Positions 17,525-27,619 of a DNA stretch of 64,000 nt are shown one piece after another (the first letter of the stretch is position 1; each line of letters begins with the position of its first letter). The stretch comes from Nitrospira sp. (GTDB lineage: Bacteria > Nitrospirota > Nitrospiria > Nitrospirales > Nitrospiraceae). The notes below the pieces were generated by a model. The model did not search any database, was not told where the DNA came from, and saw only the letters and a list, made by a program, of their open reading frames with translations. The position numbers were made by a program, and so were the translations under genes. The stretch covers positions 30,923 to 94,922 of the forward strand of contig SWDG01000001.1 of assembly GCA_005116965.1 (NCBI GenBank), given 5' to 3'.

Positions 17525-18463
17525 TCAGTGATGGTGCGCGAAGGTATGGGCTTCGTGGCGCTGCTCGGTCAGTTTCCGGAGGTCGCAGTGGATGTCGTCG
17601 GGGTCGCAACATTCGGTTTCTAGTTGGATGGTCATATGCTTGATGCCGAAGTCCGTCGTAATTCGGTTCTGGATTAGCTGTAGTAATTCAAGCGGAGTCC
17701 GATGACGCTCGATCATCACGTGGCTGGTGAGCATGACCAGTCGAGGCTCGACGGCCCAAATGTGAAGATCGTGCACGTTCGTGACGCCCGGGATAGCTTC
17801 CATCGTGGCTGCCACCTGAGACGCGCTGATGCCAGGTGGGGTTGATTCCAACAGGACATCCATCGACTCTTTGAAGATCGGCCAGGCTCCTCGGAGAATG
17901 ACTCCGACAATCAGTAAACTCACGAGCGGATCTAGGATCGTCCATCCTGTCAGGAGAATCGCGCCACCGCTTACAATCACGCCGAGCGACACCCAGGCGT
18001 CTCCTACCATATGCCAGAAGGCACTGCGAATGTTGAGATCATCTTTCGCGCCATGCTGGAGTAGAAGAGCGATTCCCAGGTTGGCGACGAAACTCACGGT
18101 CGCGACCGCCATTACCCATCCGCCGTCAACGGGAACCGGGTGCAGGAGCCGCGTCACGCCGATGAACGCGATGCCGACGGCGGTCAGCAGCAGAATGAAA
18201 CTGTTCAGAAACGCCGCGATGATCCCGGCACGATGGTAGCCGAAGGTCCGGCTCTCGGAAGCCGGATGTGCGGTAAGGAGATGGGCATAGAGGGCGAGAA
18301 AGAGGGACCCTTGATCGACGAGGTTGTGGCCCGCGTCGCTCATAAGTCCAATGCTGTTGAGGAACCACCCGCCGACAAACTCAGCGGCGATGATCACGGC
18401 ATTGATGGCCAGAGCAAGCTGGAGCCGCGATCGGAGATGTGCGTGCGAGGCAAGTGCTGTCAT
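17525..18463 (-). CDS. Cation diffusion facilitator (CzcD/ZitB-type) efflux protein
   Basis: About 312 residues with six membrane helices and a C-terminal cytoplasmic domain. The metal-binding His/Asp pairs of the CDF family are seen as SDAGHNLVDQ in helix 2 and WHMVGDAW in helix 5, so it should export zinc or a similar divalent metal in exchange for protons. The C-terminal domain contains DLHIWAVEP, a CC-D-D-H-C segment and a terminal AHHH, which could bind metal. ATG 18463 is preferred over a TTG at 18499. Confidence 0.9.
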   Translation of the reverse strand: MTALASHAHLRSRLQLALAINAVIIAAEFVGGWFLNSIGLMSDAGHNLVDQGSLFLALYAHLLTAHPASESRTFGYHRAGIIAAFLNSFILLLTAVGIAFIGVTRLLHPVPVDGGWVMAVATVSFVANLGIALLLQHGAKDDLNIRSAFWHMVGDAWVSLGVIVSGGAILLTGWTILDPLVSLLIVGVILRGAWPIFKESMDVLLESTPPGISASQVAATMEAIPGVTNVHDLHIWAVEPRLVMLTSHVMIERHRTPLELLQLIQNRITTDFGIKHMTIQLETECCDPDDIHCDLRKLTEQRHEAHTFAHHH

Positions 18464-18539
18464 ACATAACAGTGTCGCATGGGCGACGCGACGCAGCAAG
18501 TCTTGCGGGACGTTTGTGCGGGTGTAGTTGGTCGCCAGG

Positions 18540-19394
18540 CTAGTGAACTGCTTTGGGAGGAAGCCGTTCGCTCAGCACCGGATAGTAGGCCTGATCCATT
18601 CCTGAATTACCGGTTGACAGATCCATCGCGATCACCCGCAGCGTGATCCCGTCGGGAACCTCCTTCGATGGCGGCACAAAGAACGGCGCTTCAAATGTGC
18701 GGCTCCCTTCATTGTAAAACATCTGCAGCCGCTCAATGATTCGGTCTCCGATCAATACCTCTCCATAGATACGGATCTTTCGCGAGTCCCAATCTCCGTG
18801 GGGGCGGACTAAGGAGCCGGACAGGGTTCGGACCGAGGCTCGGAGTTTCACGTCGTCTTTGGCGATCAGCGGTTCGGGCGGTGTGGGTCGCTCAATTTGG
18901 ATGAGGTACCCATAGAGGTGCAGCACGATGCCATCATGCGTGAGATCCTGTCCTGGGATGACGAGTAGAGTCTTACTCGTTTTCTGTGATGCGGCAGGAT
19001 AGGCCAGCGGCCCTTCGGCGGAGATCTCCACCAACGTCGGTTTGTGTAGTTGCAACGTTGTGGTGAATACTGCTGAGGGGCGAGAGCTGTAGACTGGTTC
19101 TTCTATCATGTGGGGTGTGCGCATGATTTGGTTCTGGTCGCCGGACCCGCCCTGCTGCAGACCCGTAGCCAGAATTTGGCCAGTCGCCACCTCCGTGATC
19201 GTCACACGCGCTCCACCGACTTCGCGGCCCAATACCATCGCCCCGTGCGCGACGACTCGGACCAGCACCACCGTGGGTTGTGGGCCGTTGAGTGGGATAT
19301 TTGGAGGTGTTTGGCTTCGGACCGGAGTCGAGAGGTAAGAAAGTAGGGTGAGCGAGAAGATCAGTCCCACCAGGGCGAAGGAAGATCGTGTCAT
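18540..19394 (-). CDS. Secreted protein of unknown function
   Basis: 284 residues starting with a Sec signal peptide (hydrophobic residues 6-22, cleavage near VRSQTPP). The body is beta-rich with segments resembling transthyretin or carboxypeptidase-regulatory folds (GARVTITEVATGQILATG). It overlaps the end of metG by four bases, so it is probably translated with it, although a functional link is unlikely. I do not recognise the family. Confidence 0.6.
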   Translation of the reverse strand: MTRSSFALVGLIFSLTLLSYLSTPVRSQTPPNIPLNGPQPTVVLVRVVAHGAMVLGREVGGARVTITEVATGQILATGLQQGGSGDQNQIMRTPHMIEEPVYSSRPSAVFTTTLQLHKPTLVEISAEGPLAYPAASQKTSKTLLVIPGQDLTHDGIVLHLYGYLIQIERPTPPEPLIAKDDVKLRASVRTLSGSLVRPHGDWDSRKIRIYGEVLIGDRIIERLQMFYNEGSRTFEAPFFVPPSKEVPDGITLRVIAMDLSTGNSGMDQAYYPVLSERLPPKAVH

Positions 19395-21466
19395 TTCACC
19401 TTCGTGCCAGGGTCCACTTCTTCTTGAATAGTGAGCAGTCCGCGCACGTCGGCATCGCCAGCAGCCAGTACCATGCCCTGCGATTCGATGCCCATGAGCT
19501 TGGCCGGTTTGAGATTGGCTACGATCACGATGGTTTTCCCGACCAGTGCATCCGGGTCGTACTTCTTGCCGATGCCCGCCACGATCTGCCGTTGCTCCGT
19601 GCCGAGTGAGACCTGGAGCTTCAACAGCTTCTCCGACTTCGGGACGCGTTCTGCGCTGATGACCTTCGCTGTCTTCAGCTGAATCTTCATGAAATCGTCG
19701 ATCGTGATCTGGGGCGGTGCGACGGGTGCTGGCACTGCTGCTGGTGCTGCCGGAGTTGCCGATGTTGTGGCCGGGGTTGTCGTTGCTGCGGCAGGAACCG
19801 GTTGTGGAGTTGCTGATGTGTCGCTCACTGGTGTCGCTCCTTTTTTCGATGACGCGTTCTTCTCTATCTTAACGTGTTCTTTTAAGTCTATGCGGACAGT
19901 ATCTGATGCGGTGATTTCAATGCGCGGGAACAGCGGGGCGCTCTTGGTAATCGGGAGGTCGGACACGGGGCTATCCCACTCATAGGCGGAGGCCGGAAGG
20001 GCTTTAGAAAAGTCGACGTGGTAGCCGAGTTGCCTGGCCAGTTGTTCCATCGTCTGCGGCATGAAGGGATGGAGCAAGACGGCCAGCAGGCGCAGGGCAC
20101 GGGCGGAGTGATTAAGGACGGTCTTCAGCTTCGGCGCATCCTCCGGATTCTTGGCCAGCTTCCAGGGCGCGGCCTTGTCGATGTATTCGTCGCAGAGGCT
20201 GACGAGTTCACCGATCGCCTGCAGATTGTCGCGGAAGGTCAGCGCGTGGAAGCCTCGTTCCAATGTCGCCGGCAATTGCGTAGCAGCCCGGGCGATCTTC
20301 TCTTCGAGTTCCGGCAGCGCGGGCGGTCCGTTTGCGGGAATGTTGCCGTCCGCGAAGCGCTCAATCATCGTGAGCGTGCGGCTGAGCAGATTGCCGATGC
20401 CGTTGGCCAGGTCGCTGTTGAGGCTGGTAACCACCGCGCTCTGCGAGAAATCTCCGTCCTGCCCGAAGGGCACTTCGCGCAAGAGGAAGTAGCGGAAGGC
20501 ATCGACGCCGTAGCTCTCAACCATCTTATTGGGATCGACGACGTTGCCACGGCTCTTGGACATTTTCTCGCCATCGACCGTCCACCAGCCATGGGCAAAG
20601 ATGGTTTCCGGCAACGGCAGGTTCAGCGCCATGAGCATCGTGGACCAATACACGGCGTGGGTCGTCAGGATGTCCTTCCCGACAAGATGGACATTAGTAG
20701 GCCAAAATTGGTTTCCCGTCGGCTTCTCTCTCGGGAGATATTCCAACGCGGACATGTAGTTAACCAGCGCATCGAACCAGACATAGGTGACGTAGTTATT
20801 GTCGAACGGCAGTTCGATCCCCCAGGAGAGCCGTGACTTTGGTCTCGAGATCGAGAGGTCGCCGAGTTTCTGGGTTTGTAAGAACCCGAGGACTTCGTTG
20901 CGTCGCGACTCCGGGCGAATAAAATCAGGATGCGCCTTGATGTGTTCAATCAAGCGGTCCTGATATTGCCCCATCTTGAAGAAGTAGTTGTGCTCGCTGA
21001 GCTGTTCAACGGGGCGTTTGCAGTCCGGACAGAGTCCGGACTCCACGTCTTTCTCAGTCCAGAACCGTTCATCAAACGTGCAGTACCAACCGGTATACGA
21101 ATCCTGATAAATGAGATGCTTGTCGTAGAGCTCCTGAAGATATCGTTGGACAATGGCCTTGTGCTCGAGATCCGTCGTTCGAATGAACGCATCGTTCGAG
21201 ATGTTGAGGCGTTGCCACAATGTTTGAAACTGAGGCGCAAGCTTATCGCAGTGGGCCTGGGGGTCGATGCCGGCTTTGGCCGCAGCCTGTTGCACTTTCT
21301 GGCCATGTTCATCGAGACCGGTCAAAAAGAAGACCTCACGGCCACGTAGCCGCCAGTAGCGCGCCAGCACGTCGGCCGCGATGGTGGTGTAGGCATGGCC
21401 GATGTGTGGGACATCATTGACATAGTAAATCGGGGTAGTGATGTAAAAGGGGTTCGTTTCCGCCAT
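19391..21466 (-). CDS. metG: Methionyl-tRNA synthetase
   Basis: 691 residues. Class I signatures: HIGH at residues 21-24 (PHIGHAYT) and KMSKS near residue 306 (GEKMSKSRGN). Zinc-knuckle cysteines are visible in GLCPDCKRPVE. The anticodon domain is followed by a long Ala/Pro/Thr-rich linker (about residues 535-580) and a C-terminal tRNA-binding OB domain (LKTAKVISAERVPKSEKL), the dimerising arrangement known from many bacteria. It heads a minus-strand run after tmk and holB. Confidence 0.97.
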   Translation of the reverse strand: MAETNPFYITTPIYYVNDVPHIGHAYTTIAADVLARYWRLRGREVFFLTGLDEHGQKVQQAAAKAGIDPQAHCDKLAPQFQTLWQRLNISNDAFIRTTDLEHKAIVQRYLQELYDKHLIYQDSYTGWYCTFDERFWTEKDVESGLCPDCKRPVEQLSEHNYFFKMGQYQDRLIEHIKAHPDFIRPESRRNEVLGFLQTQKLGDLSISRPKSRLSWGIELPFDNNYVTYVWFDALVNYMSALEYLPREKPTGNQFWPTNVHLVGKDILTTHAVYWSTMLMALNLPLPETIFAHGWWTVDGEKMSKSRGNVVDPNKMVESYGVDAFRYFLLREVPFGQDGDFSQSAVVTSLNSDLANGIGNLLSRTLTMIERFADGNIPANGPPALPELEEKIARAATQLPATLERGFHALTFRDNLQAIGELVSLCDEYIDKAAPWKLAKNPEDAPKLKTVLNHSARALRLLAVLLHPFMPQTMEQLARQLGYHVDFSKALPASAYEWDSPVSDLPITKSAPLFPRIEITASDTVRIDLKEHVKIEKNASSKKGATPVSDTSATPQPVPAAATTTPATTSATPAAPAAVPAPVAPPQITIDDFMKIQLKTAKVISAERVPKSEKLLKLQVSLGTEQRQIVAGIGKKYDPDALVGKTIVIVANLKPAKLMGIESQGMVLAAGDADVRGLLTIQEEVDPGTKVK

Positions 21467-21502
21467 ATCGAGGGCAAGATATCAGGTTGGCGTCGCTTTT
21501 GG

Positions 21503-22531
21503 CTAGGTTGCGGCTCTGGCGGGGACAAGGCCGAGTGCTTCGCGCAGGCGAAGGAACGTCGTTTCCAGCGCCATCTGCACGTTGAGGTGCCGCGTGGCTT
21601 GCTGTTCGGTTCGCTCGATATCATTCAAGAGGGTCAGGAGCGCATCGATGTCTGCTCGCTGGGCGTATCGTCGCAGGTCTGTGATGTGGTCGAGGTGCAG
21701 GATTTGATCATGATCTCCATCGACGATGACAATGACCAGATCGCGGATCCATCGTGTGAGCCATGCGAGGGTTTCTTCGCCACGGTCCGTCTTCGCCAGG
21801 CTTTCCGCTGCCGAGAGGATGGTCGCGCTCGACATCAAGCTTTCCGGCTTCACCAACGCCAGGCATTCTTGTTGTCGCGCGCGAACGTCTGCCACATTCG
21901 CCGTGAGCGCTTCTCCGATACGGCCATCGGCGAAGACCGCCAGGAAACGGGCGTCGGCAGGAGGAAGCTCCCGCTTGAGGATCAATGCGGCCTCAACTTG
22001 GGTGCGGGCGGGCGTCGTGAAACGGAGCGCTTGGCAGCGTGATCGAATGGTGATCGGAAGCGCCTGGAGCCGGCTGGTGACAAGGATAAAGAGACTCTCA
22101 CCCGGAGGCTCTTCCAAGGTCTTGAGGAGCGCGTTCGCTGCACCGATCGTCAGTCGATCCGCGTCGTCAATCAGGCAAATTTTTCGTTCCCCGATGAGTG
22201 GGCGATAGACGAACTGTTGTTCGATCTCCCGCACCTGCTCGATTTTGATTTGCGGCGTGGCGGCTTTCGGATCGGGTTCGATGATGAAGTAATCCGGGTG
22301 CGTCCGAGCAGCTATCTGAAGGCAGGATCGGCACCGGCCACAGCTGTCCTGAGCCTCTGTCTGTGCGAGTTGCTCGCAGTTGAGGGCCTGAGCCAGTCTC
22401 ACGGCGGTCATCAACTTTCCGATCCTGGCTTCGCCATAGAACAGATAGGCATGGGCCAAGCGTCCATTGCATACGGTTGCCTGAAGGAGGGAGATGGGTT
22501 GCTCGTGACCTGTGATATCGGCGAAAGGCAT
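21503..22531 (-). CDS. holB: DNA polymerase III delta-prime subunit
   Basis: 342 residues of the clamp-loader AAA+ family. The P-loop-like segment is degenerate (YGEARIGK), as expected for delta-prime, which does not hydrolyse ATP efficiently. The zinc module has cysteines in C-x(n)-CGRCRSC. The sensor regions ICLIDDADRLT and ALLKTLEEPP are conserved. It lies three bases after tmk, the usual neighbour in bacteria. Confidence 0.92.
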   Translation of the reverse strand: MPFADITGHEQPISLLQATVCNGRLAHAYLFYGEARIGKLMTAVRLAQALNCEQLAQTEAQDSCGRCRSCLQIAARTHPDYFIIEPDPKAATPQIKIEQVREIEQQFVYRPLIGERKICLIDDADRLTIGAANALLKTLEEPPGESLFILVTSRLQALPITIRSRCQALRFTTPARTQVEAALILKRELPPADARFLAVFADGRIGEALTANVADVRARQQECLALVKPESLMSSATILSAAESLAKTDRGEETLAWLTRWIRDLVIVIVDGDHDQILHLDHITDLRRYAQRADIDALLTLLNDIERTEQQATRHLNVQMALETTFLRLREALGLVPARAAT

Positions 22532-22534
22532 GGG

Positions 22535-23215
22535 CTATCGGCGTCTCGATGTCCGTCTTCGATAGGTCTTGAGCCAGTTCAGAACCAGTTCTTCTACGGT
22601 CTCGGTCACCGACTCCAGCGGTTGTGCGGAATCGATCACCATGATGCGTCGAGGTTCTTGTCGTGCCAATACGTGAAATCCAGCCCGGACTTTCCGGTGG
22701 AATCGCTCGGCTTCTCGATCGAGTCGATTTTGGGTGGCAGCGCGACCACGGCGTCGGCTGAGTCCGACAGCGACGGGGACGTCGAAGAGCAACGTGAGTT
22801 GAGGAGCCAGTTTCCCGGTCGCCCAGTCGTTCATTGTGCGCAATATTCGTAGGTCCAACCCCCGTCCATATCCCTGATAGGCCATCGTCGAGTCTGAGAA
22901 TCGATCACAGACGACCGTCACTCCGCGTGCGAGCGCGGGTTTGATGACGTGATCCACATGCTGGCGTCTGGCCGCGAACATAAGGTAGGCTTCCGTTTCA
23001 GGGGCGATGGTTTCCCCCGAATGGTCGAGCAGGATACTGCGCAGACGTTCGGCGAGCAGCGTCCCTCCCGGTTCTCGGGTATGCAGCACGTCCAGGCCTT
23101 GCGCGGTCAGCCGCTCGCAGAGTCTTCGAGCTTGTGTCGTTTTCCCGCTTCCTTCACCGCCTTCCAGCGTCATGAAGATGCCCGTCGATTTTCTTGCTGT
23201 TCTACCCATTGGCAA
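22535..23215 (-). CDS. tmk: Thymidylate kinase
   Basis: 226 residues, phosphorylating dTMP to dTDP. The P-loop GGEGSGKTTQ, the DR(Y/F) motif CDRFSDSTMAYQGYGRG and the LID region with Arg residues (LSRRRGRAATQNRLD) are all present. The C-terminus is Arg-rich (YRRRTSRRR). It overlaps nothing and is followed closely by holB. The divergent DUF502 gene starts about 200 bases upstream, so the gap should hold promoters for both. Confidence 0.95.
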   Translation of the reverse strand: MPMGRTARKSTGIFMTLEGGEGSGKTTQARRLCERLTAQGLDVLHTREPGGTLLAERLRSILLDHSGETIAPETEAYLMFAARRQHVDHVIKPALARGVTVVCDRFSDSTMAYQGYGRGLDLRILRTMNDWATGKLAPQLTLLFDVPVAVGLSRRRGRAATQNRLDREAERFHRKVRAGFHVLARQEPRRIMVIDSAQPLESVTETVEELVLNWLKTYRRRTSRRR

Positions 23216-23412
23216 TTTTCATTCGCAGTCGCAATCGGGGAGCGATCCTATGTCAGGTCGAGGCGAATAGCAAGACCAGTACCTTTTTTGAATTCACCCG
23301 GTCCAAGCACATAACCCATTGAAATTTACAATAAAATGCTTGCGGGGTCTGTCAGGAACTCTGTAAGATGAATCACGCAATGCTCTCCCCAATGGCTAGG
23401 TGTCGGTGATTC

Positions 23413-24081
23413 ATGCTCAAGGTCGCGCTAAGACGCTATTTTCTCACAGGCCTCCTCCTTGTCACCCCTATTTGGGGCACGATTCTCATCCTAAAGACCC
23501 TATTCGTTGCGGTAGACGGCATCTTGGGCGAAGCCGTCGCAGAATTGGTACCGGATCACTATATTCCTGGCCTAGGGATCATTACGCTGGTCCTGCTCAT
23601 CTTTTTAGTCGGGTTGTTTGCGGCGAACTTCATCGGGCGTCAGATTGTGGGGCATTGGGAAGATTGGCTCAACCGGCTGCCCCTCGTCCGGGGGATTTAT
23701 TCCACGCTGAAGTCCATGATGGATATTCTGTCTTTTTCGGAGCGAGGATCGTATCGTCGGGTGGTCTTGATTCAGTTCCCAAAGAACGGCCATTATTGTT
23801 TTGCGTTTGTGACTGGCATGACGAAAGGCGAGACCACGGCACTGGGCCAGGAGGCGCTCATTCATGTGTACGTGCCTACCTCGCCCAATCCGACGTCGGG
23901 GTATTTCCTGTTAGTGCCGGAACGGGAAGTGATATCTGTTGATATCAGTATTGAAGAAGCGATGAAACTGATTGTATCGGGTGGTCTCTATACGCCATCC
24001 GGTGCCATGGCTTCGGCCCTGAAGGGAGAGCCGAAGTGGAGTCAGGTCAAACAGCCAGATGCCGGTGTGCCGATCGGATAA
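23413..24081 (+). CDS. DUF502 family membrane protein
   Basis: 222 residues with two N-terminal membrane helices (about 10-32 and 52-75) and a soluble C-terminal domain. The family pattern is clear: the LLVTPIWGT start, PLVRGIYSTLKSM after helix two, and the TSPNPTSGYFLLVP motif. DUF502 proteins are widespread inner-membrane proteins without assigned function. It is followed by glmU. Confidence 0.88.
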   Translation: MLKVALRRYFLTGLLLVTPIWGTILILKTLFVAVDGILGEAVAELVPDHYIPGLGIITLVLLIFLVGLFAANFIGRQIVGHWEDWLNRLPLVRGIYSTLKSMMDILSFSERGSYRRVVLIQFPKNGHYCFAFVTGMTKGETTALGQEALIHVYVPTSPNPTSGYFLLVPEREVISVDISIEEAMKLIVSGGLYTPSGAMASALKGEPKWSQVKQPDAGVPIG

Positions 24082-24131
24082 ACACGGTGTCCTGATACTC
24101 AATTGCGGTCCTCTTATTTTCGGAGTCTTCG

Positions 24132-25730
24132 ATGAAACAATCAGTGGATCAATGCACAACGGTCTCGCGTATTCCTGGCTTAGGCGTGATTGTGATGGCG
24201 GCCGGGTTGGGTAAACGGATGAAGTCCACCCAAGTGAAAGTGCTGCATCATGTCGCGGGTCAGCCGATGGTTCTCTACGCGGTTGATGTGGCGCTCCAAC
24301 TCGCGGGCCATCGTATTGCGGTTGTAGTTGGGCATCAATCCGACAAGGTTCGGCACGTGATTGAAGCAGGTATTGCCGGCAGGCTGGGATCAAAGTCTGT
24401 GAGCATCGTCGAGCAAGCCGAGCAACTCGGGACCGGCCATGCGGTGCTGCAAAGCCGCCCCTCGTTTTGTCTGGGCGATGAGGCGCGTCCGACGAATTAT
24501 CTTATCTTGAATGGTGACACGCCGTTGCTGAAAGAAGAGACGGCGCGCGAACTTTTGCGAGCCCATCAATCCCAGAGCGCCACTGTGACGATTCTGACGG
24601 CGATGCTCGATGATCCCAGCGGCTATGGTCGAGTCATTCGCCGGGAGTCCGGCGAATCTCAGCAGAGTGAAATCGCTTCGTCCGATGTGCTGAAGATCGT
24701 TGAAGATCGTGATGCCACCTCGGTCGAACGAGCTACGAAGGAAATCAACGTAGGGACGTATGTCGTGTCCGGAGATTTTCTCTTCGAGGCCCTGGATAAG
24801 CTGGAGCCACGCAACGCGCAGAATGAATACTATCTGACGGATATTGTTCGGATGGCAGTTGATCAGGAGCGGCGTGTCGCGGCGGTGACCCTTCAAGATC
24901 CAGACGAAGGGCTGGGAGTCAATACGAGGCAACAGCTGGCGGCTGCGGAGCAGGTTGTCCGTCAGCAGATTCGCGAGCACTGGCTTGACGCCGGAGTCAC
25001 GATGCGGGATCCTGGCTCCGTGTGGGTTGACGCCGGAGTCATCATTGGACGAGATACTGTGCTGTATCCACACGTGAGCCTCGAAGGCAAAACCAGTATC
25101 GGTGAAGGGACGACAATCCGTTCCGGGGTCCGTATCACCGATTGTGTGATCGGAAACAATGTAGAGATTCTCGATCATTGCGTGCTGCGCCAATCGCAAG
25201 TCGACGACGAAGCTCATCTGGGACCGTTCGCGCATTTGAGACCGGGGGCGATCGTGCGGCGCAAGGCGAAGGTCGGCAATTTCGTCGAGATGAAAAAGGC
25301 CGAGCTCGGCGAAGGGTCCAAAGCAAGTCACCTGACGTATCTCGGCGATGCGAAAATCGGGAAAGGCGTTAATATAGGAGCCGGAACGATCATAGTAAAT
25401 TATGACGGGGTGAACAAACATCAGACAGTGATCGAGGATCATGCGTTTGTGGGGAGCGATACACAGCTCATCGCACCAGTGACGATAGGACGCGGAGCCT
25501 TTATCCCTGCTGGAACGACCGTGACTCAGAATGTACCCGCCGATTCACTGGCGATTTCCCGTGTGCCCCAAGTCAATCGAGTCGGGTGGGCAGCGAAACG
25601 TCGGGTGTTGCTGACCGCTGGGATGCCGAGCCACGATTCGACAAAGGCTTCCAGCAGCCCGAGGAAAGAGAAGGACAAAAAAGCTTCGAATAACTTAAAA
25701 AAGGGACGCACAAAGTCATCGAAACGCTGA
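24132..25730 (+). CDS. glmU: Bifunctional GlcNAc-1-P uridyltransferase / GlcN-1-P acetyltransferase
   Basis: 532 residues, longer than the usual ~460. The N-terminal pyrophosphorylase has the loop MAAGLGKRMKS and the sugar-binding LNGDTPLL; the C-terminal half is a left-handed beta helix of hexapeptide repeats (IGEGTTIRSGVRI and others) with the acetyl-CoA region VNYDGVNKHQT. It makes UDP-GlcNAc for peptidoglycan and lipopolysaccharide. The last ~45 residues are a Lys/Ser-rich tail unlike the core enzyme. glmS follows 57 bases later. Confidence 0.96.
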   Translation: MKQSVDQCTTVSRIPGLGVIVMAAGLGKRMKSTQVKVLHHVAGQPMVLYAVDVALQLAGHRIAVVVGHQSDKVRHVIEAGIAGRLGSKSVSIVEQAEQLGTGHAVLQSRPSFCLGDEARPTNYLILNGDTPLLKEETARELLRAHQSQSATVTILTAMLDDPSGYGRVIRRESGESQQSEIASSDVLKIVEDRDATSVERATKEINVGTYVVSGDFLFEALDKLEPRNAQNEYYLTDIVRMAVDQERRVAAVTLQDPDEGLGVNTRQQLAAAEQVVRQQIREHWLDAGVTMRDPGSVWVDAGVIIGRDTVLYPHVSLEGKTSIGEGTTIRSGVRITDCVIGNNVEILDHCVLRQSQVDDEAHLGPFAHLRPGAIVRRKAKVGNFVEMKKAELGEGSKASHLTYLGDAKIGKGVNIGAGTIIVNYDGVNKHQTVIEDHAFVGSDTQLIAPVTIGRGAFIPAGTTVTQNVPADSLAISRVPQVNRVGWAAKRRVLLTAGMPSHDSTKASSSPRKEKDKKASNNLKKGRTKSSKR

Positions 25731-25787
25731 GTGCGGTCTAAGTGCCGTTATCTACCAGTTAGCCTAGTGAGACCTGGAGTAACTGTC

Positions 25788-27617
25788 ATGTGTGGAATTG
25801 TCGGGTATATCGGTAATCAAGAGGCGGTTCCGATTCTTATCGGGGGATTGGCAAAGTTGGAGTATCGGGGCTACGACTCCTCTGGAGTCGCCGTCATGGA
25901 GGGGGAGAAAATTGTCGTCAGACGGAGTGTGGGCAAGCTGGTCAATCTTCAAAATTCGCTCAAGGCGAAAGAGCTCAAGGGGACGGTCGGAATCGGTCAT
26001 ACCCGCTGGGCCACTCACGGGAAGCCTTCAGAACAGAACGCCCATCCGCATCGGTCTAAAGGCTGCGTGTTGGTCCACAACGGGATTATTGAAAACTACC
26101 AGCAACTCAAACAGCAATTGGAAAAGGACGGCTACAAATTTGTATCGGAAACCGATACGGAGGTCGTCGCGCATTTAATCGATAAATACCTTCAGAAGGG
26201 GAACCTGCTGGCTGATGCCGTACGGTTGGCGACGAAAGATGTGAGTGGCAGTTACGCACTGGCCGTCATGTCAGAGCGAGAACCCGGGACGCTGATTGCC
26301 GCGCGGTCCGGATGCCCGTTAGTGGTTGGGCGGACCAAGCACGCCTCGTACATCGCTTCCGATGTGATGGCGATGCTCGCGCACACGCGAGACGTAACCT
26401 ATCTCGAAGAAGGGGATGTGGCGGTCGTCACTCAAGACGACCTGCATCTCACCGACGTCGGTGGCCATGCGGTCTCGCGCAAATCAACGAGGATTACCTG
26501 GGATGCGTCGGCGGCGGAGAAGGGCGGCTATCCGCATTTCATGCTGAAAGAAATTCACGAACAACCTCAGACAATCCTTGATACGATGCGCGGACGGTAC
26601 TCCTATGAGACGGGCGAAGCGGATCTGCCGGATATCGGGCTTACACCGAAAGAGTTTGTGGCGGTTGAGCGGATTTGGATCGTCGCTTGTGGCACTTCTT
26701 GGCATGCAGGCCAGGTTGGGAAGTATTTATTTGAAGAAATGGTTCGTACGCCGGTTCAGGTGGATATCGGGAGCGAGTTTCGATATCGCGACCCGCTCGT
26801 CGGGAAGAACGATCTATTTGTCACAATTTCTCAGTCCGGCGAGACGGCTGATACGCTGGCTGCTGCGCGAGAAGCAAAAGGAAAAGGGGCGCGTGTTGTC
26901 TCCATCGTGAACGTTGTCGGCAGCACCTTGGCGCGCGAGTCGGACGGGGTGCTGTACACGCATTGCGGACCGGAAATCGGCGTCGCATCGACCAAAGCGT
27001 TTACCGCACAGCTCACGGCGCTGTATTTGCTGGCCTTGCATTTTGCCAGAGTTCGTAATGTGATGAAGGTTGCAGACGGAAAAGCCTGGTTAGATCGGTT
27101 GGTGCAGTTGCCGGTATTAGTCGAGCGCGTATTGCAGCGAGAGGCTGAAATCGTGGCGATTGCTAAGCGATATTACAAGAAGCGTAACTTTTTATTCTTG
27201 GGACGCGGGATCAACTATCCGATCGCACTGGAAGGCGCGCTGAAGCTGAAAGAGATTTCTTATATCCATGCCGAAGGCTATGCGGCGGGCGAGATGAAGC
27301 ATGGGCCGATTGCGTTGATCGACAAGGATATGCCGGTTGTGGTCTTGGCGCCTCGCGACAAACTGTATGACAAAACGGTCAGCAATCTGATGGAAGTAAA
27401 AGCGCGACACGCACCGGTGATTGCCTTCGTGGCAGAAGGAGAGCGGGAGCTCGGCAAGATTGCGGATGCGGTGTTTACCGTTCCTGATACCCACCCGCTG
27501 ATCTCGCCGATGTTGTTTACCATCCCGCTTCAGCTCCTTGCCTATCATATCGCAGTATTGCGCGGGGCGGACGTCGATCAGCCGAGGAATCTCGCCAAGA
27601 GTGTGACGGTAGAATAA
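25788..27617 (+). CDS. glmS: Glutamine-fructose-6-phosphate aminotransferase (isomerising)
   Basis: 609 residues, the typical length. ATG 25788 gives the required catalytic Cys as residue 2 (MCGIVGYIGN) and has GGAG upstream. The glutaminase domain has GHTRWATHG. Two SIS domains follow (ACGTSWHAG, SQSGETADTLAA) and the canonical C-terminus PRNLAKSVTVE. It makes glucosamine-6-phosphate, the first committed step to UDP-GlcNAc, and lies directly after glmU. No ribozyme-like leader is seen in the 57-base gap. Confidence 0.97.
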   Translation: MCGIVGYIGNQEAVPILIGGLAKLEYRGYDSSGVAVMEGEKIVVRRSVGKLVNLQNSLKAKELKGTVGIGHTRWATHGKPSEQNAHPHRSKGCVLVHNGIIENYQQLKQQLEKDGYKFVSETDTEVVAHLIDKYLQKGNLLADAVRLATKDVSGSYALAVMSEREPGTLIAARSGCPLVVGRTKHASYIASDVMAMLAHTRDVTYLEEGDVAVVTQDDLHLTDVGGHAVSRKSTRITWDASAAEKGGYPHFMLKEIHEQPQTILDTMRGRYSYETGEADLPDIGLTPKEFVAVERIWIVACGTSWHAGQVGKYLFEEMVRTPVQVDIGSEFRYRDPLVGKNDLFVTISQSGETADTLAAAREAKGKGARVVSIVNVVGSTLARESDGVLYTHCGPEIGVASTKAFTAQLTALYLLALHFARVRNVMKVADGKAWLDRLVQLPVLVERVLQREAEIVAIAKRYYKKRNFLFLGRGINYPIALEGALKLKEISYIHAEGYAAGEMKHGPIALIDKDMPVVVLAPRDKLYDKTVSNLMEVKARHAPVIAFVAEGERELGKIADAVFTVPDTHPLISPMLFTIPLQLLAYHIAVLRGADVDQPRNLAKSVTVE

Positions 27618-27619
27618 CC

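Noticed and set aside
17155..17643. A plus-strand open frame covering the cupin gene.
   Set aside because: The minus-strand cupin motif is recognisable, and the plus frame overlaps the end of the cation-efflux gene with no family features.
20018..20836. A long plus-strand open frame inside metG.
   Set aside because: It lies fully antisense to an unmistakable methionyl-tRNA synthetase and matches no family.
24390..25442. A 350-codon minus-strand open frame opposite glmU.
   Set aside because: glmU is certain on the other strand; the antisense frame shows no domain and reflects codon bias.
25731..25787. A glmS ribozyme or leader riboswitch upstream of glmS.
   Set aside because: The gap to glmU is only 57 bases and lacks the known ribozyme core.
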